Shown here in pieces: positions 1 through 11,172 of a DNA stretch of 32,939 nt (position 1 is its first letter; every line of letters begins with the position of its first letter). The notes below the pieces were generated by a model. That model was not told the origin of the DNA, ran no database searches, and saw nothing but the letters and a program-made list of their open reading frames with translations. Both the position numbers and the translations under genes were made by a program. Origin of the DNA: Pleurotus ostreatus/Saccharomyces cerevisiae fusant (taxonomy: Eukaryota; Opisthokonta); assembly GCA_024196135.1 (NCBI GenBank), contig JAMQCK010000263.1:1-32939 (forward strand), given 5' to 3'.

Positions 1-249
1 GTCGGGCAATGGATCCGTAGCCTAGGCCGCCTGTCGCCCGAAGAAGCATTCCTGCGCGCCACGCCTCTTCCCTCCCCAACGTTGCCTCCGGCGCCCGATA
101 TTCAAGACCTACTGGGTGTCTGGCACAACCCCGCAGGCCAGCCCGTCCTCAAGGCGATCAAGCACTCCGCGATCATGGAAAAGACGCCAGTGAAGCAAGA
201 TCGGGCGCCGATTAAGCTGAATGCGGATCTCCCCAGGTGGGATGCATGA
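1..249 (+). CDS. 3' end of an unidentified protein-coding gene (partial)
   Basis: An open frame starts at the first base of the window and reads 82 codons to a TGA at 247-249. The C-terminal peptide includes GRLSPEEAFLRATPLPSP, then a proline-rich linker, then DIQDLLGVWHNPAG and a lysine-rich tail. No domain was recognised. The 5' part lies outside the window, so the splicing phase at the left edge is unknown. The gene converges on the coiled-coil gene ending at 407, and the 157 bp between the two stops would hold both 3' UTRs. Codon use is GC-rich at third positions, like the neighbouring genes, which supports real coding. It could instead be the tail of an intron-containing exon in another frame, but no stop interrupts it. 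Confidence 0.55.
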   Translation, partial: VGQWIRSLGRLSPEEAFLRATPLPSPTLPPAPDIQDLLGVWHNPAGQPVLKAIKHSAIMEKTPVKQDRAPIKLNADLPRWDA

Positions 250-406
250 ATTGCATGGGTAGCATGTACATTAAGGGAATAGTAGCTAGGGTGAAGTACA
301 GATAAGAGAAGATGGGTGGTATGGGAGTGTCGGAGAAGCGACAGGCATGCAATAAAGGGTACATATGCAATCGACTGACGAGCATTCAACACCCACATGC
401 TAGGTT

Positions 407-2569
407 CTAACGTCCTCTGCCAAAAAGTCCGCCGAAACTGCCAAGCCCGAGGGAAGACACGATGCCCGATGTCGAACGCGCTGGGACGCGGTCGTCCGCC
501 TTGATTGGCGACAGCACGCTCGGAATGTCCAGTCCATTCGTCGGCACCTATACGCTTGTAAGCACCTGCAGAACAATTTGTTCACCGACTACGCACCTGA
601 GGTTTGGCCGAGAAATCGAACATAGGCGCCGGCTGCGTCGGGAAGATATTGATTTTCTTCATCTTCTTCGCCGGTGCCTCGCCGCCCTCCTCCGGCGCCG
701 CCGACGCCTTGCGAGAAGGTGCCGGCTGCGCCGTCGCGGACTCGCCCCGGGCGACCTTTCTGCTCGACGGCGGCGGTTTCTTCGCCTTCGATGCAGGTGC
801 GGGCTCCGGTTTGCGAGAGCCGGCGCGCTTGCGTGAAATGTCGTCCGTCGTGGTGCTCTCCGTCGCAGTGCTCGCGGCGCGGCGCTTGGACGCTTTCTTA
901 GGCTGCGACTCTTCTGACTCGACTGCTTCCTCGGGCGTCGGACGCTTGCGCTTGGCTTTGCGAGGAGGGTCCGTGGCCCCGTCCTCCTCTGGCGTTGGCT
1001 CCGCTACCGCCTCGGCGACCGCGGCTTCGTCTTGGTCCACGTTGGATTCGGTAGGGGCCTCGACGAATGTGAAGTCCTCTTCGGCTGGCTCCTTGCGAGC
1101 TTTTGCGTGGCGCTTGCGGCGAGGCTTGGGCTCTTCCTCGGCTACCTCTTCTGCAGGTGGCGAGCGCGATGGGCCAGCTCCTGCAGACTCGTCTTCTTCT
1201 TCCTCTTCATCCTCCTCTGGTATAGGTTGCTATGGATCTGTTAGGTCAGCAGCCTCGCCCTAGAGGTTGTAAACATACGATAGCATCTTTCTTCTTTGAG
1301 CGCGCTTTGCTGTTTTTCTACAAGGGTTCAGACAAAAGTCAGATGTAACGCAGGCCACATACCTTGGGTTTTGCAGGCTCGTCGCTCGGCTCAGGATCGG
1401 TGGCCTGCCGCTCAGCCAGCATCTGCTCCGCCTGCTCCTGCGCGACCTCCAGCTTCTTCTGCAGCTTCGCTATGACCTTCTTCAGGTCCACAGACTCTGC
1501 TTCCAGACGCTTGAAGTCTGCATCTCGCTCGGCGACATATGACTGACAGAATCGGCATCAGCATTCAGTGGCCTGAACAAAGACGATCGCCGAACCTGCC
1601 ACGACTCGACCACCTCCTTGTTGTCCCGTATCTTTTGCTTTAGCTTTTGTGTCATCTCGTCTTTCTTCTCCAGCCGGTCCTCGAGCTCGCGCACACGTAT
1701 TTCGAGCTGGACCTTGTCGCGGCGCAAAGTGGCAGACTCCTCAGACCCACGCGTCTCGAAGCTCTGCCACTTGTCGACCTGGCGTTGGAGGTCGGCGTTT
1801 GTGCGGCGAAGCTCCTCGGCGGTGCGTTCGACGTCGGCCACCTTGGTCTTCAGGCTTTCGATCTGCAGCGCGGACCGCTCGATGGTGCTCGCGCAGCCTT
1901 CGTGGGATGCGAGGGCATTGGCGTGCTGCTCGCGAAGCTCAGCGAGCTTCTCCTAGGGGGTGTCTTAGACGGGCACTGAGCACAGGGGCATAGCACACGC
2001 ACCTCGAGTTCATCACGTTCCCGCTCGACGCTGGTGGCGTCTGCCCTCCCATCGGCCAGGCGAGCTCGTAGTTTGTCGATCTCTGCCTGCTGCGCCGCCA
2101 CTGTTACCTCCCACTCCGCCTGTGCAGTCTCGAGGTCGACCTCCAGTTCCACTGACCGCCTTTCCAGCCTGAGCTTCTCGCACTCGATCTCGACGCGGCG
2201 CGCTATCTCGCGCTCGGTAGCCTGCCGCGCCTTGAGTATGTCCGCCTCCGCTTCAAGCATCTCGTCGTACGTCATGGCTTGCACGATGGTATGGCAGACG
2301 TGCAGGTCGGCGCTCGCGCCCCGCCAGCGATCGTACTCGACGCGCCACTTGTTCTTGACATCGTCGATGGCGGCGCGCTTCGCTTCCCGTTCAGCGTCCA
2401 CGCGTTCATCTGCGCGTAGTTGTTCGGAGTGGACCTGCTCGGTGAGCTTCTTGACGGTGTGCTCGAGGGTGCGATTGCGCTGGACGAGGTCGGTGATTTG
2501 GGCCTGCTGCGCGGTCTCGAGCGAAGGGCGGGCGCGCGACGACGCCGGCGTGATGGATTTACGATGCAT
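407..2569 (-). CDS. Coiled-coil protein with acidic and lysine-rich C-terminal half, function unknown
   Basis: The six-exon model (2003-2569, 1596-1952, 1363-1542, 1279-1317, 597-1229, 407-547) gives 638 aa, and every intron (45-53 nt) is in phase 0. Residues about 20-370 are rich in heptad-like E/K/R/L/A stretches (for example TDLVQRNRTLEHTVKKLTEQ) and should form a long coiled coil. A run of glutamates and aspartates follows, then several KR-rich patches (KRKR, KKASKRR) that look like nuclear localisation signals. The end is GLDIPSVLSPIK and a glycine/phenylalanine tail (SLGLGSFGGLFGRGR). The start is the first ATG of the long coil frame. The layout (N-terminal coil, basic C-terminus, conserved-looking tail) suits a nuclear structural, kinetochore or spindle-associated protein, but this is inference and no family was recognised. 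Exon 4 is only 39 nt. Confidence 0.7.
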
Positions 2570-2775
2570 ACAAGCTCAGGCCAGTAAGACACCTAAGCCG
2601 CGGGACCTCCTTCTCGCCGTCGTCGCCGCCGCCGTTAACGGTAATGACCGCGACGTTCAGATGTCGCGTCCGCAAGCGTGGGAATTTCGGCGCGTGACCA
2701 ACAAAATCGGGTTCAACAAAGTTCAACTATTACTGAGGTAGATGTCGCAAGGACATACGCTGCGCTGGTGGAGTG

Positions 2776-3504
2776 CTATAAGCGTGAGGTGATTGCCTTT
2801 ACTAGTGAGGAGGCCTCCTCGTCGTCCAGCTCATCTCTTCCCTCAAGCTCCATTCGGTGGACAGCCCCTAGCGAAATTGGCGGCTGGGAAGAACTGTATG
2901 ACACCTCTTCTGTGGCAGACCCAAGCTTGGGCGCCGGGATGATGTGATAGTGGACCTACGAAGTTCATATACTCAACATCAGCAGTTGTCCAACAAAGGT
3001 ACCCTGTCCGCACATGTGGCACCGCCTGCGCGTACTCCTGATTGCATACAACATTCAGCGCAGTATGGTCTAAAGCTGTCGTCGTGTCAGTGAGCCGATT
3101 GACGCACCTGATTGCACTCAACATACCTTTGACCAACGCATTGCAGACCTTGCTCACAGCAGCCCCCAAAGCGCCTGCCTGCGCCTCAGGCAAATCCGAA
3201 AGCCTCATGAAATGCGCCTTCGGCACGACAAGCGTATGCCCTCTTCGTATAGGCATGATATCTAGAAGTATCCCAGTAAGCCCCATGCCCACACCTCCTC
3301 ATACAACACATAGGTATCCTCACCCAAAAACGCCACCACCTCCTCATTCTCAAACACCTTCCGCGCGGGCAGCTCGCCCCGGATAATCCGGCAGAACGTG
3401 CACGTCGCGGGGTCGTCCTCAATCATCTTTACTTCAGCGTCCTTTCGTAGCCAGTCGGGGTGGATGCGGCGGTTCAGGTGCGCCTTGATGATGAAGGAGG
3501 TCAT
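2776..3504 (-). CDS. HIT-family (histidine triad) nucleotide hydrolase/transferase
   Basis: Four exons (3324-3504, 3127-3261, 3014-3075, 2776-2955) encode 185 aa. The HIT domain begins near residue 35 with CTFCRIIRGELPA, whose CxxC is a zinc-binding pair in many HINT-type proteins. It continues with VVAFLDIMPIRRGHTLVVPK, the substrate-binding core, and ends with the catalytic triad H126-V-H128-Y-H130 in PHVHYHIIPAPK. Splicing is confirmed because the first, second and third introns (62, 51 and 58 nt) each rejoin conserved HIT blocks; the third splits the triad between H126 and V127. Family members hydrolyse phosphoramidates such as AMP-lysine or dinucleoside polyphosphates. The roughly 30-residue N-terminal extension and an acidic C-terminal tail are not part of the core fold. 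An upstream in-frame ATG near 3627 exists; the downstream one at 3504 was preferred. The gene is divergent from the SDR gene, with 225 bp between starts. Confidence 0.85.
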
Positions 3505-3729
3505 GGGCGCGGGAAGGCGAGCATGGGCCGGAGATGGTGAGCAATGGACCGGGCCCGATGGCGGGTGCGCGTCATGTGGCACGGGAGATGCCGAGATGGA
3601 CCCATAGTGACACGCGTCACAGGTCACTGACTAACCCAAGGCTGTCGTGGACTGTCATTTCGCGCTAAGGTGATGTGTAAAAATGCTGAGACTACGATCC
3701 TATCTCGACGTTGATACTCGTAGCCCACC
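3505..3729. promoter_or_regulatory. Shared divergent promoter between HIT and SDR genes
   Basis: These 225 bp lie between the two outward-facing start codons and contain no supported exon. They must hold the 5' UTRs and promoters of both genes. No clear TATA box or named factor site was seen. The part nearest the HIT start is GC-rich and can be read as an N-terminal extension of the HIT frame. Confidence 0.45.
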
Positions 3730-4997
3730 ATGAGCACTTACTCGAGAGTCGCCGTCGTCACGGGTGCTAACAAGGGCATTGGTTTTGCTATTGGTAAGCG
3801 CAGGCTTGTGCGGCCTTGCCCATCTGTACTAACCTTCGTCCCTTCCTCGCCCAGTCCGCAACCTCGCCCTTCAATATCCCTCGTCGACACTTTACAATGG
3901 ACCGCTCTGCCTGTACTTAACCGCGCGCAACGAGTCCAGGGGTCAAGCTGCCCTCGAGGCCTTGCAGGCGGACGCGCAGCTGAGTAAGGCGAAGGTCCTG
4001 AAGCCGCATGGCGGGCTGGTCGAAATCAGGTTTCATGCGCTGGATGTTAGTGATGAGAAGAGTATCGACGCTTTTGTAGAATATCTGAAGAAGGAGCACG
4101 GCGAGATTGACGTGGTGGTGAACAATGCTGGTATTGCGATGGATGGGTTTGGTGAGTGCCCTCGAGGCCCGTACATGCGTTCAAGCGATGGACGTTATGG
4201 CTGACATCCTGCCTCCCATTCAGACGCCAACGTCGCCATCACGACACTCAAGACCAACTATCACGGCACGGTGTACGCAACCCTGAGGTTCCTGTCGCTC
4301 TTGCGGCCGGCGTCAACGTCCCGTATCGTGAACGTCGCATCCATGGCCGGCGCACTCAACAAGTATCCGCCGCCACTGCGGCAGCGGTTTGTGGAGGCAT
4401 CGGAAGGTGTGTGGTAGCTTCTCTTGCCTGTCTTCACGGCCTTTGGACATTATTTGCTATCCTTCCGACACCATCTCTCGCTGTCCTTTCGAGTGCATCT
4501 CTTGCGATGCGTCCAAAGAAGCCTTGACTGACCCTTCCACAGTAATTACCCCCGACATCACACACGCCCCCTCCGCCGCCACCGCCCTCATGCGCGAGTT
4601 TGAGGAGGGTGTGAAGAAGGGGACGCACGAGAAGCTAGGATATCCCTCTGCGGCGTACGCGGTCAGCAAGGCGGGGCTGATCGCGGCGACGAGGGCGGTG
4701 GCACGCAGTGTGGCGAAAAATGCGAAGGTGAGCGATTCAGTACATTGGTCGTTTACTCACAATGGTGTGAGGAGAGCGGGGCGTTCAACATCTGACACCA
4801 TCCCCTAGAGCGACGGCACCACCGAGTACCCCCTCATCAACAGCTGCTGCCCGGGATGGGTGAACACGGACATGTCGAAGGGGCGGGGGTATAAGACGAT
4901 TGATCAGGGGGCGGAGACGCCGGTGTTGTTGGCGCTGGAGGATCTGCAAGGCAAGACGGGCGGGTTTTGGCAGGAGGGGAGGGAGTCGCGGTGGTAG
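3730..4997 (+). CDS. Short-chain dehydrogenase/reductase, carbonyl reductase (NADPH)-like
   Basis: Five exons (3730-3793, 3855-4151, 4224-4406, 4543-4727, 4809-4997) give 305 aa, a normal length for CBR1-type enzymes. The Rossmann cofactor motif TGANKGIG is at residues 11-18 and the NNAG motif at 111-114. Asn132, Ser160 (IVNVASMAG), Tyr220 and Lys224 (YAVSK) complete the SDR active-site set. PGWVNTDM follows, the usual post-active-site loop. Such enzymes reduce carbonyls of quinones, aldehydes or ketones with NADPH in the cytosol. The insertion between the Ser and Tyr motifs (about 60 residues) is typical of the carbonyl reductase subgroup. The third intron is 136 nt, longer than the others. 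The physiological substrate cannot be read from sequence. Confidence 0.88.
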
Positions 4998-5134
4998 GGG
5001 AACAATGGAGGCGGGACAGGCCGAGACAACACTACAGTCCAGTGGCAGGGGTGGATGGACGGGTTGCAAGATCCCAACGTAGACAAGCAAGTGAATCATA
5101 GACGTACATTTTGTAGACAGCAAGGCCCGATGGA

Positions 5135-6237
5135 TTAGATGTACATGCCGCCCTCGCCTACCGCCGCTCCCCTTGTCCGCCTGCCCTGCAGCGCAGCCCT
5201 CTGCTTCGGGGTCATAGCCGTCAACAACACATCGCTCGGCACTTCGTGACCCAGCGTCATCCCTACCGCCCTGCTCAGCGTCTCCGCGTACCAGCCCTGC
5301 TCGTCCAGATAGTCTGTCGCTAGGTAGTCCGTCGAGGGTATCGTCGAGGGCGCCAGGTCTTTCGGCGCCGGATGCGGTATGTGCTGTGCGGGGAGGAGAA
5401 CGGCGGTGGCGGGCGTGTTGGGGTAGGCGAAGTTGAGGATGGAGAGGAAGGAGGCGGTGGTGGATTGGAGGAGGTTCGGCGGGGCGAAGGGATGGGCGGG
5501 TGTGGGTGGCTGTGGCGAGGGGGGAGGTGTTAGAAAGAGCGATGGATACGAGGGAGGTGCAGAGACTTACGGGGGATGATTTTCTGGCGGCACTGGGTGT
5601 GCGGAGGTAGCGGATGGGTGCGGATCGTGGGGATTGTTCTGGGGAGTCGGTGATGTAGGAGGGTACGGCGTAGGTGTCGAGGATGTTTACACTGATCTTT
5701 AGTATTAGTAGAAAGATCACCAATTTATTAAGAGAACTCACGAAGAGGGCTGCATCTCGGACAGTATCGCTTTTGCGTACGCATTCATCGCCCATATTGG
5801 GAGACGAACGCTCGTCTCAGACGCCAGAATGACCACAGGAGTATACTTCGGGGTATACAGGCTTCCGACCTACTCATATGTATGAGGTTTGATTATTAGA
5901 CAGCAAGATGGATGGAGACGTACCGTTACTCCATTCACCACGATCTCTCCCCGCTTGTCCTCCTCACTGAGCGGAAGTAGCACGGACGTGAGTCCCGTCA
6001 CCACTGCTAGTGGCTGACCAGCCTTGAGGGGTCCTTCGCTATACTCTATGCGTACAGATGTGCCGAGACTTGGTGTGACGTGTCGTTCACCCAGCGGGTT
6101 GTACTCGTCCTCCTCCTCGTCGGATTCGATTGCATGGCGCGGCGCTGGGGCATCGCCGAGAGGGTCAACGTCGTTGCCAAGCTGTTGCAAGGGAGTCAGA
6201 AAAGGATACGTATACACGACATCTCCAAACGCACCAT
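5135..6237 (-). CDS. Proteasome assembly chaperone 1 (PAC1/Pba1)-like protein
   Basis: The model has exons 6235-6237, 5924-6181, 5742-5869, 5571-5691 and 5135-5509, giving 294 aa. Three segments resemble human PSMG1/PAC1 as remembered: a strand-rich segment (VVILASETSVRLPIWAM), a short linker (APIRYLRTP), and a PNLL...FLSIL...AYPNTPATAVLLP block. An acidic stretch (ESDEEEDEYNPL) lies near the N-terminus and GEGGMYI ends the protein. PAC1-PAC2 helps build the alpha ring of the 20S proteasome. In the preferred model the ATG is separated from the next codon by a 53-nt intron (GTGCGT donor, CTGAC branch, CAACAG acceptor). The alternative is to read without it from an ATG at 6292, adding 32 residues of poor composition. 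The family call is by pattern memory, so moderate. Confidence 0.62.
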
Positions 6238-6463
6238 GATGGAGGGAGGAAAGAACAATGGGAGCTCGAGAGAAGAGACGCGCAGAGAACAATGACGCGT
6301 CTAATCAGGAACACCGGCTAGGCCGCGGTGATAAACCCACGTGGCGCGCGACGCGATCAACGGAACTGGAAGTGACCGACGTCGGAACCTCTCTTGCCTT
6401 CGTCGCTTCGTCTCAGACGTATCGGCACTTCCCATTTGCTCGATCCACTCTCCTCCTGCCACC
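6238..6463. promoter_or_regulatory. Shared divergent promoter between PAC1-like and UDP-sugar transporter genes
   Basis: These 226 bp separate the two outward-facing start codons. No third gene fits. The transporter start has a strong context (GCCACCATGGCG). No TATA box is obvious. If the alternative PAC1-like start at 6292 is used, the region shrinks to about 170 bp. Confidence 0.45.
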
Positions 6464-8127
6464 ATGGCGCACCGAGGGAATGGTCAGCTAGCAAGTAAAG
6501 CTACGAGGTCGAAGAAAGCGGGGTCCCAGCTTGCTCAGGCGGCCCCGGTGCTGTTCGACTACTATTCGGTGTGTTCCCCTTCGTCTCTATGTACTCCGGA
6601 ACTGAGTGAGAGTTCTATGAAGGCGATAGGAATGGTACTGGGCGGTTGCTGCACGTATGCTATCCCGCAGTCCGACCAAGAATGACCAGCGTTCTGATCG
6701 CGTGGCAGCAATGTATGGGCGTATGAAGAGCTACTGCTCATGAATCCCCGAATAGGTGCGCCGCTATCCCCTCCCTTTACACCACCACTACTAACATGAA
6801 TCATGCCTATGTGCTCTCAGGATCGGCCCTCACGTTCTCACAAATGCTCTTCATCACCCTCCAAGCCCTCCCCTCCTTCCTCGCTTTCAAAGGCGGAATG
6901 CCCAGCCTGAAGCCACGGCAGGTCCCCATATCGAACTGGGCGGCACAAGTGATACTTGTAACTGTGGGATCGCTGTTCAACAATTGGGTGTACGCATACA
7001 AGGTCCCACTCACTGTCATGATTGTCTTCCGCTCAGCTGGTACGCTCGATGTTGTTCAAATGCAAGGAAAGTAGCGCTAACGAATTATTGGCAGGTCTGG
7101 CGGTATCGATGCTACTCGGATATTTTGTACTCAAGAAACGATACAATGCCACACAGATCGTGAGCTTTCTCAATCTCGCTTCTGTCTCTGCCACTAACAA
7201 TTCAACTTCTCTCAGTTCTCCGCGGCCTTAGTGACCGTCGGTGTCGTCCTCGCAACCCTATCTCGCTCTTCCGCTTCCGCTTCCTCTACAAAACTCACGC
7301 CCGACTCCGCGGAAGACCTGCGTAGATACACCCTGGGTATCATCATGCTCGCTTCCTCGCTGTTCGTGACGGGCATTCTGGGGATCCTGCAAGAGCGCAC
7401 GTACAAGAAGTACGGCCCGTGTTGGCGGGAGGGGGTGTTCTATACGGTAAGTCGATTGATTGTTTTGTTTTGCCGAACAACGAGGTGAATGCTGTTGGCA
7501 GCTGAGAGTGCGCGCCGTATCGCGCGCGATATCTTGGAGATTCTGCTTTGATTAAAATGCCCTCATCGTCTGGTTTACTGACGACTTCTGCAGCACTTCC
7601 TCTCCCTCCCCTGCTTCCTCTTCCTCATCCCCGACATCCAGCAGGGTATGCAAAGTCTCTCGGCGCCTAAGAACGACAGATCTCCGCCTCTCGCCTTTGC
7701 CATGCTCATGACGAACTTGCTCTCGCAACTCGTCTGTGTACGCGGCGTGAACAGGTTGACTTCGGTGCGTCATTCTTTCCTCTTCTTTCTGCCCAATCAC
7801 CAGGTTCGTCGTCCCGATGGGCCGCCATCCTACATCCACTCCCCCGTTCGTCGCCAAAATGTACCTTCGTCCTCACTAACCACCCCATAGCAAGTTTCCT
7901 CCGTCTCGACGAACCTCGTCCTGACGATCCGCAAAGCGCTGAGCCTCTGCTTCTCCGTCTGGTGGTTCGGGAACGCGTGGAATGCGCGGCTGGTGGTGGG
8001 CGCGGTGATGGTGTTCGCGGGCGGGCTGCTGTTTGGGTGGGGGAGTGAGGGTGGGAGTGGGAAGGGTGAGGGTGATAGTGGGAAGAAGGCGAAAGAAGAT
8101 GTCGGAAAGGAGAAGAAGACGCAATAG
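6464..8127 (+). CDS. UDP-N-acetylglucosamine transporter, YEA4/SLC35B4-like (UAA family)
   Basis: Eight exons (6464-6568, 6623-6654, 6709-6755, 6821-7039, 7095-7159, 7216-7446, 7594-7764, 7891-8127) give 368 aa. About ten hydrophobic segments are visible. Recognisable SLC35B blocks are MVLGGCCTNVWAYEELL near residues 40-55, KVPLTVMIVFRSAGLAVSML near 120-140, and STNLVLTIRKALSLCFSVWW in the last exon. The C-terminus is lysine-rich (KKAKED...KEKKTQ), which could act in ER/Golgi retention. Yeast Yea4 moves UDP-GlcNAc into the ER for chitin and glycan synthesis. That substrate is inferred from family resemblance. The start sits in a good Kozak context. An alternative acceptor at 6610 would add four residues (SSMK) to exon 2. 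Confidence 0.85.
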
Positions 8128-8580
8128 TAAAGTGAATGCATGTATTGAGTAGATAGCGTATTGGACATGCTGTGCATACGATTTCCTTGCTGCAAGACAT
8201 CGATGGTGGACGTTTTCAGGCGTGAGAGGTTTGAAGAGAATGTTAAATCGGTGTGCACTGTGCAAGCCTGACGTGAAAGTGGTACTTTGCGAACAAAGTC
8301 ACGGGCGTGCTATTACTGATACTCACATTCGAGACCGAGATGTGTGAATGTCAACTATCTTCGGGGGAGGCATCATAATTTGAACGGTCCATGGCGAGGA
8401 TGTTCGGTGACGGGCCTGCGAGGATGTTAGGTGGCGGGCCTACGCTTGCGCTCCGGGTATTGGGGCGAACGACTTCAATAAAAGTGTAAAGCTTGATCCT
8501 AGCGCTTGATTTTAGCGCTAGAGGAGAGGTCGGACCCTTATCTGCCAGTTCTCGAGCGAAGTCAAACTGTGACAACTCAG
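8128..8580. other. Intergenic: transporter 3' region and distal upstream of F-box gene 1
   Basis: No supported exon was found. The left part should hold the transporter 3' UTR. A short imperfect repeat (ATGTTCGGTGACGGGCCTGCG, then ATGTTAGGTGGCGGGCCTACG in shorter form) lies near 8400-8445. Nothing else was recognised. Confidence 0.4.
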
Positions 8581-8654
8581 TCACGTGCATCATGGCTGGC
8601 GTTACAGCCTCGTGCTGGGCGCATGGCTGCGCTAGGCTTGCGTCCTGCTCTCAT
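8581..8654 (+). promoter_or_regulatory. Conserved upstream block of F-box gene 1 with CACGTG palindrome
   Basis: The block starts with TCACGTG (CACGTG at 8582-8587, a bHLH-type E-box) and ends with GCTTGCGTCCTGCTCTCAT at 8636-8654. In between is GCGTTACnGCCTCGTGCTGG. The same elements in the same order and orientation occur upstream of the F-box paralogue on the other strand (18407-18473 here), so the block was duplicated with the gene or kept by selection. Confidence 0.6.
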
Positions 8655-8750
8655 TACCCTGATCAGCCACGGTGCGTAGATCCTCCTTTCCTCTGGGCTA
8701 CCTTTGTTATGACACAGATTTACAGCAAGTATCACGCACGGGCACAGAAT

Positions 8751-10540
8751 ATGGCCGCAGTCACTCTCCCGCGACCTCAGAAATTCGACTTCTCGGATGT
8801 CGCGCACTGGATCGGAGCGTCTTCACCATCCCTGCGGGAGCGCTACGTGCCCGACCTTCCCGACGAGCTCTGGGAGTCGGACTTGTACGGACGCGATGTG
8901 ATTGCACCCTACGCCATTGATGTGCGCGAAACTCTCGCCAGCATCGAGCGCGATCGGGAGGCGATGCGTGCTCATCGAGAGCAGCTCGCTAGTTTGCTAC
9001 TAGGCATGGACGCTCTGGATGCTGGGCTTGATAAAATAGCTTGTCGCTTGCGCTCGTGCGTAGCGCCGGTTCACCAGCTGCCTTCGGAGCTCTTGGTCCT
9101 CGTCTTTCGCTTCTGCGTCGGCGGAGAGTCGATCCCACTCCGCTACGATGCTTCTCCGGGGTTGCTCACGCACATCTGTCGCCGGTGGCGATCTATCGCG
9201 CATGGGGAACCAACGTTATGGTCTCACATAGATGCAACGGCGACCTGCCCCCGCGGTTATTCAGGCCGCGCCGGATATCTATATAACCAAGGCGCATCCT
9301 CCATCCTCTCAGTCTTCTTAGGTTATTCTAAAAATCTACCTCTCAGTATAATGTGTCCATCTGTGACCCTACCGGAGCCGGAACGCTTGACCTGCAGTCC
9401 TTTTTTGGTAGAATGTCATCGAGTACGCAAACTTGCAGCAATACCTGGACCTCCCCTGGTCGGCCATTCTTGGCTCGAGGAGGATGACTCAGGGAAAGGA
9501 TTTCCTATGCTAGAGCACCTCGATCTCTCGAAATGCTCGTCCTATGTCATCCAAAACTTGTCGTCCATCTTTCCTGCTCCAGCACTTCGAAGTATCGCGC
9601 TTCCACCAGTCCTGAGCGCCATGTCGAAGGACTTATCGCAGGCCCTGAAGTACATCACGGAATACCTGGGACCTATCATCGGCAACTACTCTATCAACGT
9701 CCTTCGAGACATGCCCAACCTCGAGAAGTGTACGATCACCTTCGACGACAATTACCCTCTATTCCATTTCGAAGACTTGCCATCCCGATTGGCATCGCTC
9801 AACAAAACACGTACGTTGCAATTGAACGCTTGTGATGACCAAGTCCTTGAAGCCGGTCGGTACTTGAGCGCCCCGCATGTTGAAACCTTGCGCATCTTGC
9901 AACCGTCTTCGTGCTGCCTTCAGACCCAAGAACTCATCAAAGACATCGGATGTCACTCGACCCTGGTTCACCTCGGCGTGGCTGTTTTGGCATGCAGCAA
10001 AGACGCGCCCGCCATGCTAGGGTCTTGCCCCAGTGTCCGCACGCTCGAGCTCTTCGTGATGGACTCCCCGGGAGAAGGACAAGATGTGCGTGTCCTCAGC
10101 GACTTGGCAGACGCGGTAGCAGAGGAAGACAGCCCGCTGCCCGAACTTCGGATGCTGAGGATTGTTACCAAGGACGCGGATCGCATCATCCCCAGCCCCG
10201 CTCTCCAGCGTCTGGTACACCGACTGGCCTCCAAGCAGCCACCTCGCCTGACCGACCTCGAGTTCGGCATGCCAAAAGATGATGTAGTACGCTACCGCGA
10301 TCTCGTCGGCGACATGTATACGACTTTGCCTGGCACCACTCGGGTACGGGTGGTGGACTGGGCATTTGAAGATCCAGTTGTCGAGTGTTCTGGTGAGGTG
10401 CGTGGGATGTAAGATTTTGCGCTGACCAAGGGCTGAGCGAATCACAGGAAGATACATGGTGCTATGAGAGCGAAGACGAATTTGACCCTGCCTACGATGA
10501 GGATGGCGTCTTCAATTACAGGCCCCCCTTTTATTATTGA
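8751..10540 (+). CDS. F-box-like protein (mushroom-type), copy 1
   Basis: Two exons (8751-10397, 10448-10540) give 579 aa. After a 100-residue N-terminal part with a short coil (ETLASIERDREAMRAHREQL), the F-box-like segment reads APVHQLPSELLVLVFRFC, followed by LLTHICRRWRSIAHGEPTLW. This is the common pattern of basidiomycete F-box proteins. The rest has irregular leucine-rich strands (LEHLDLS, LRSIALP, VRTLELF) expected of a substrate-recruiting domain for an SCF ubiquitin ligase. The start at 8751 is supported by alignment with the paralogue at 16564-18317 (PQKFDFSDVAHW against PERFDFTEVAPW). The last intron (50 nt) leads to an acidic tail. An ORF extends upstream of 8751 but runs through the conserved promoter block, so it was not used. 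Confidence 0.8.
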
Positions 10541-11172
10541 ATGAACATGTTCTGGGTAGCGTCAGCTCTTGACGATGATGGTGTGCATCGCATGATGATC
10601 TAGGCTTGCGCTCGACCTTGACGCTGCATAGGCTGATAGCAGTCGCAACTATTTTGCCTCAGATCCTCAAGCAAAGGGCCGCATCGTAGCACGCCCATCC
10701 TCATACTAAGTTATCCGTCCCTTCCTCCCCGTACCATGCTATCTTCACTACCTTCATGCTTCGTCGCGACCATTTCCGACAACATCGAGCCCAATACCAA
10801 TGAGCATCTATCATGGTAGCGTAAAGTACACAATTAGTCAATATTCGCATAAGTTAGTTGCGTATGAGGTGCGTCTGCATCGCCATTTGCGTCTGCGCGC
10901 CGTCACCCCATGTAGCGCCGCCCGTAGTACATTCTGGGCGACCGCTGAGTCCAAGAAACCATGCTGTTGTGCGTCATGGAACACCATGGGCACACCCAAC
11001 ACCCACTGCCCGAACACCAAGAATGTCCATTATCCCTCGCGACCCTCTCGCCGTCTCGCCACCCATCCCATCTCATCTCACCGTCCATCCCCGACCCAAT
11101 TGGGCTCGATCGTTGCCAACCGTATGACAGCTAGCGCGTCGCCTCGCCCTCATTCCACACCCCGACCCCCAC
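10541..11172. other. Convergent intergenic region, no gene seen
   Basis: This stretch between two converging stop codons holds only short frames without domain signals, the longest reading through P/R-rich low-complexity DNA. It presumably contains the 3' UTRs of both genes. A 27-codon frame near 10737 has no support. Confidence 0.4.

Noticed and set aside
582..1263. Long plus-strand frame rich in S/A/G over the coiled-coil gene
   Set aside because: It is antisense to a well-supported exon, and its composition mirrors the acidic and lysine codons of the minus strand.
8493..8750. N-terminal extension of F-box copy 1 in the same frame
   Set aside because: It crosses the upstream block conserved with copy 2, where copy 2 has no matching open frame. 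The ATG at 8751 aligns with the copy 2 start.
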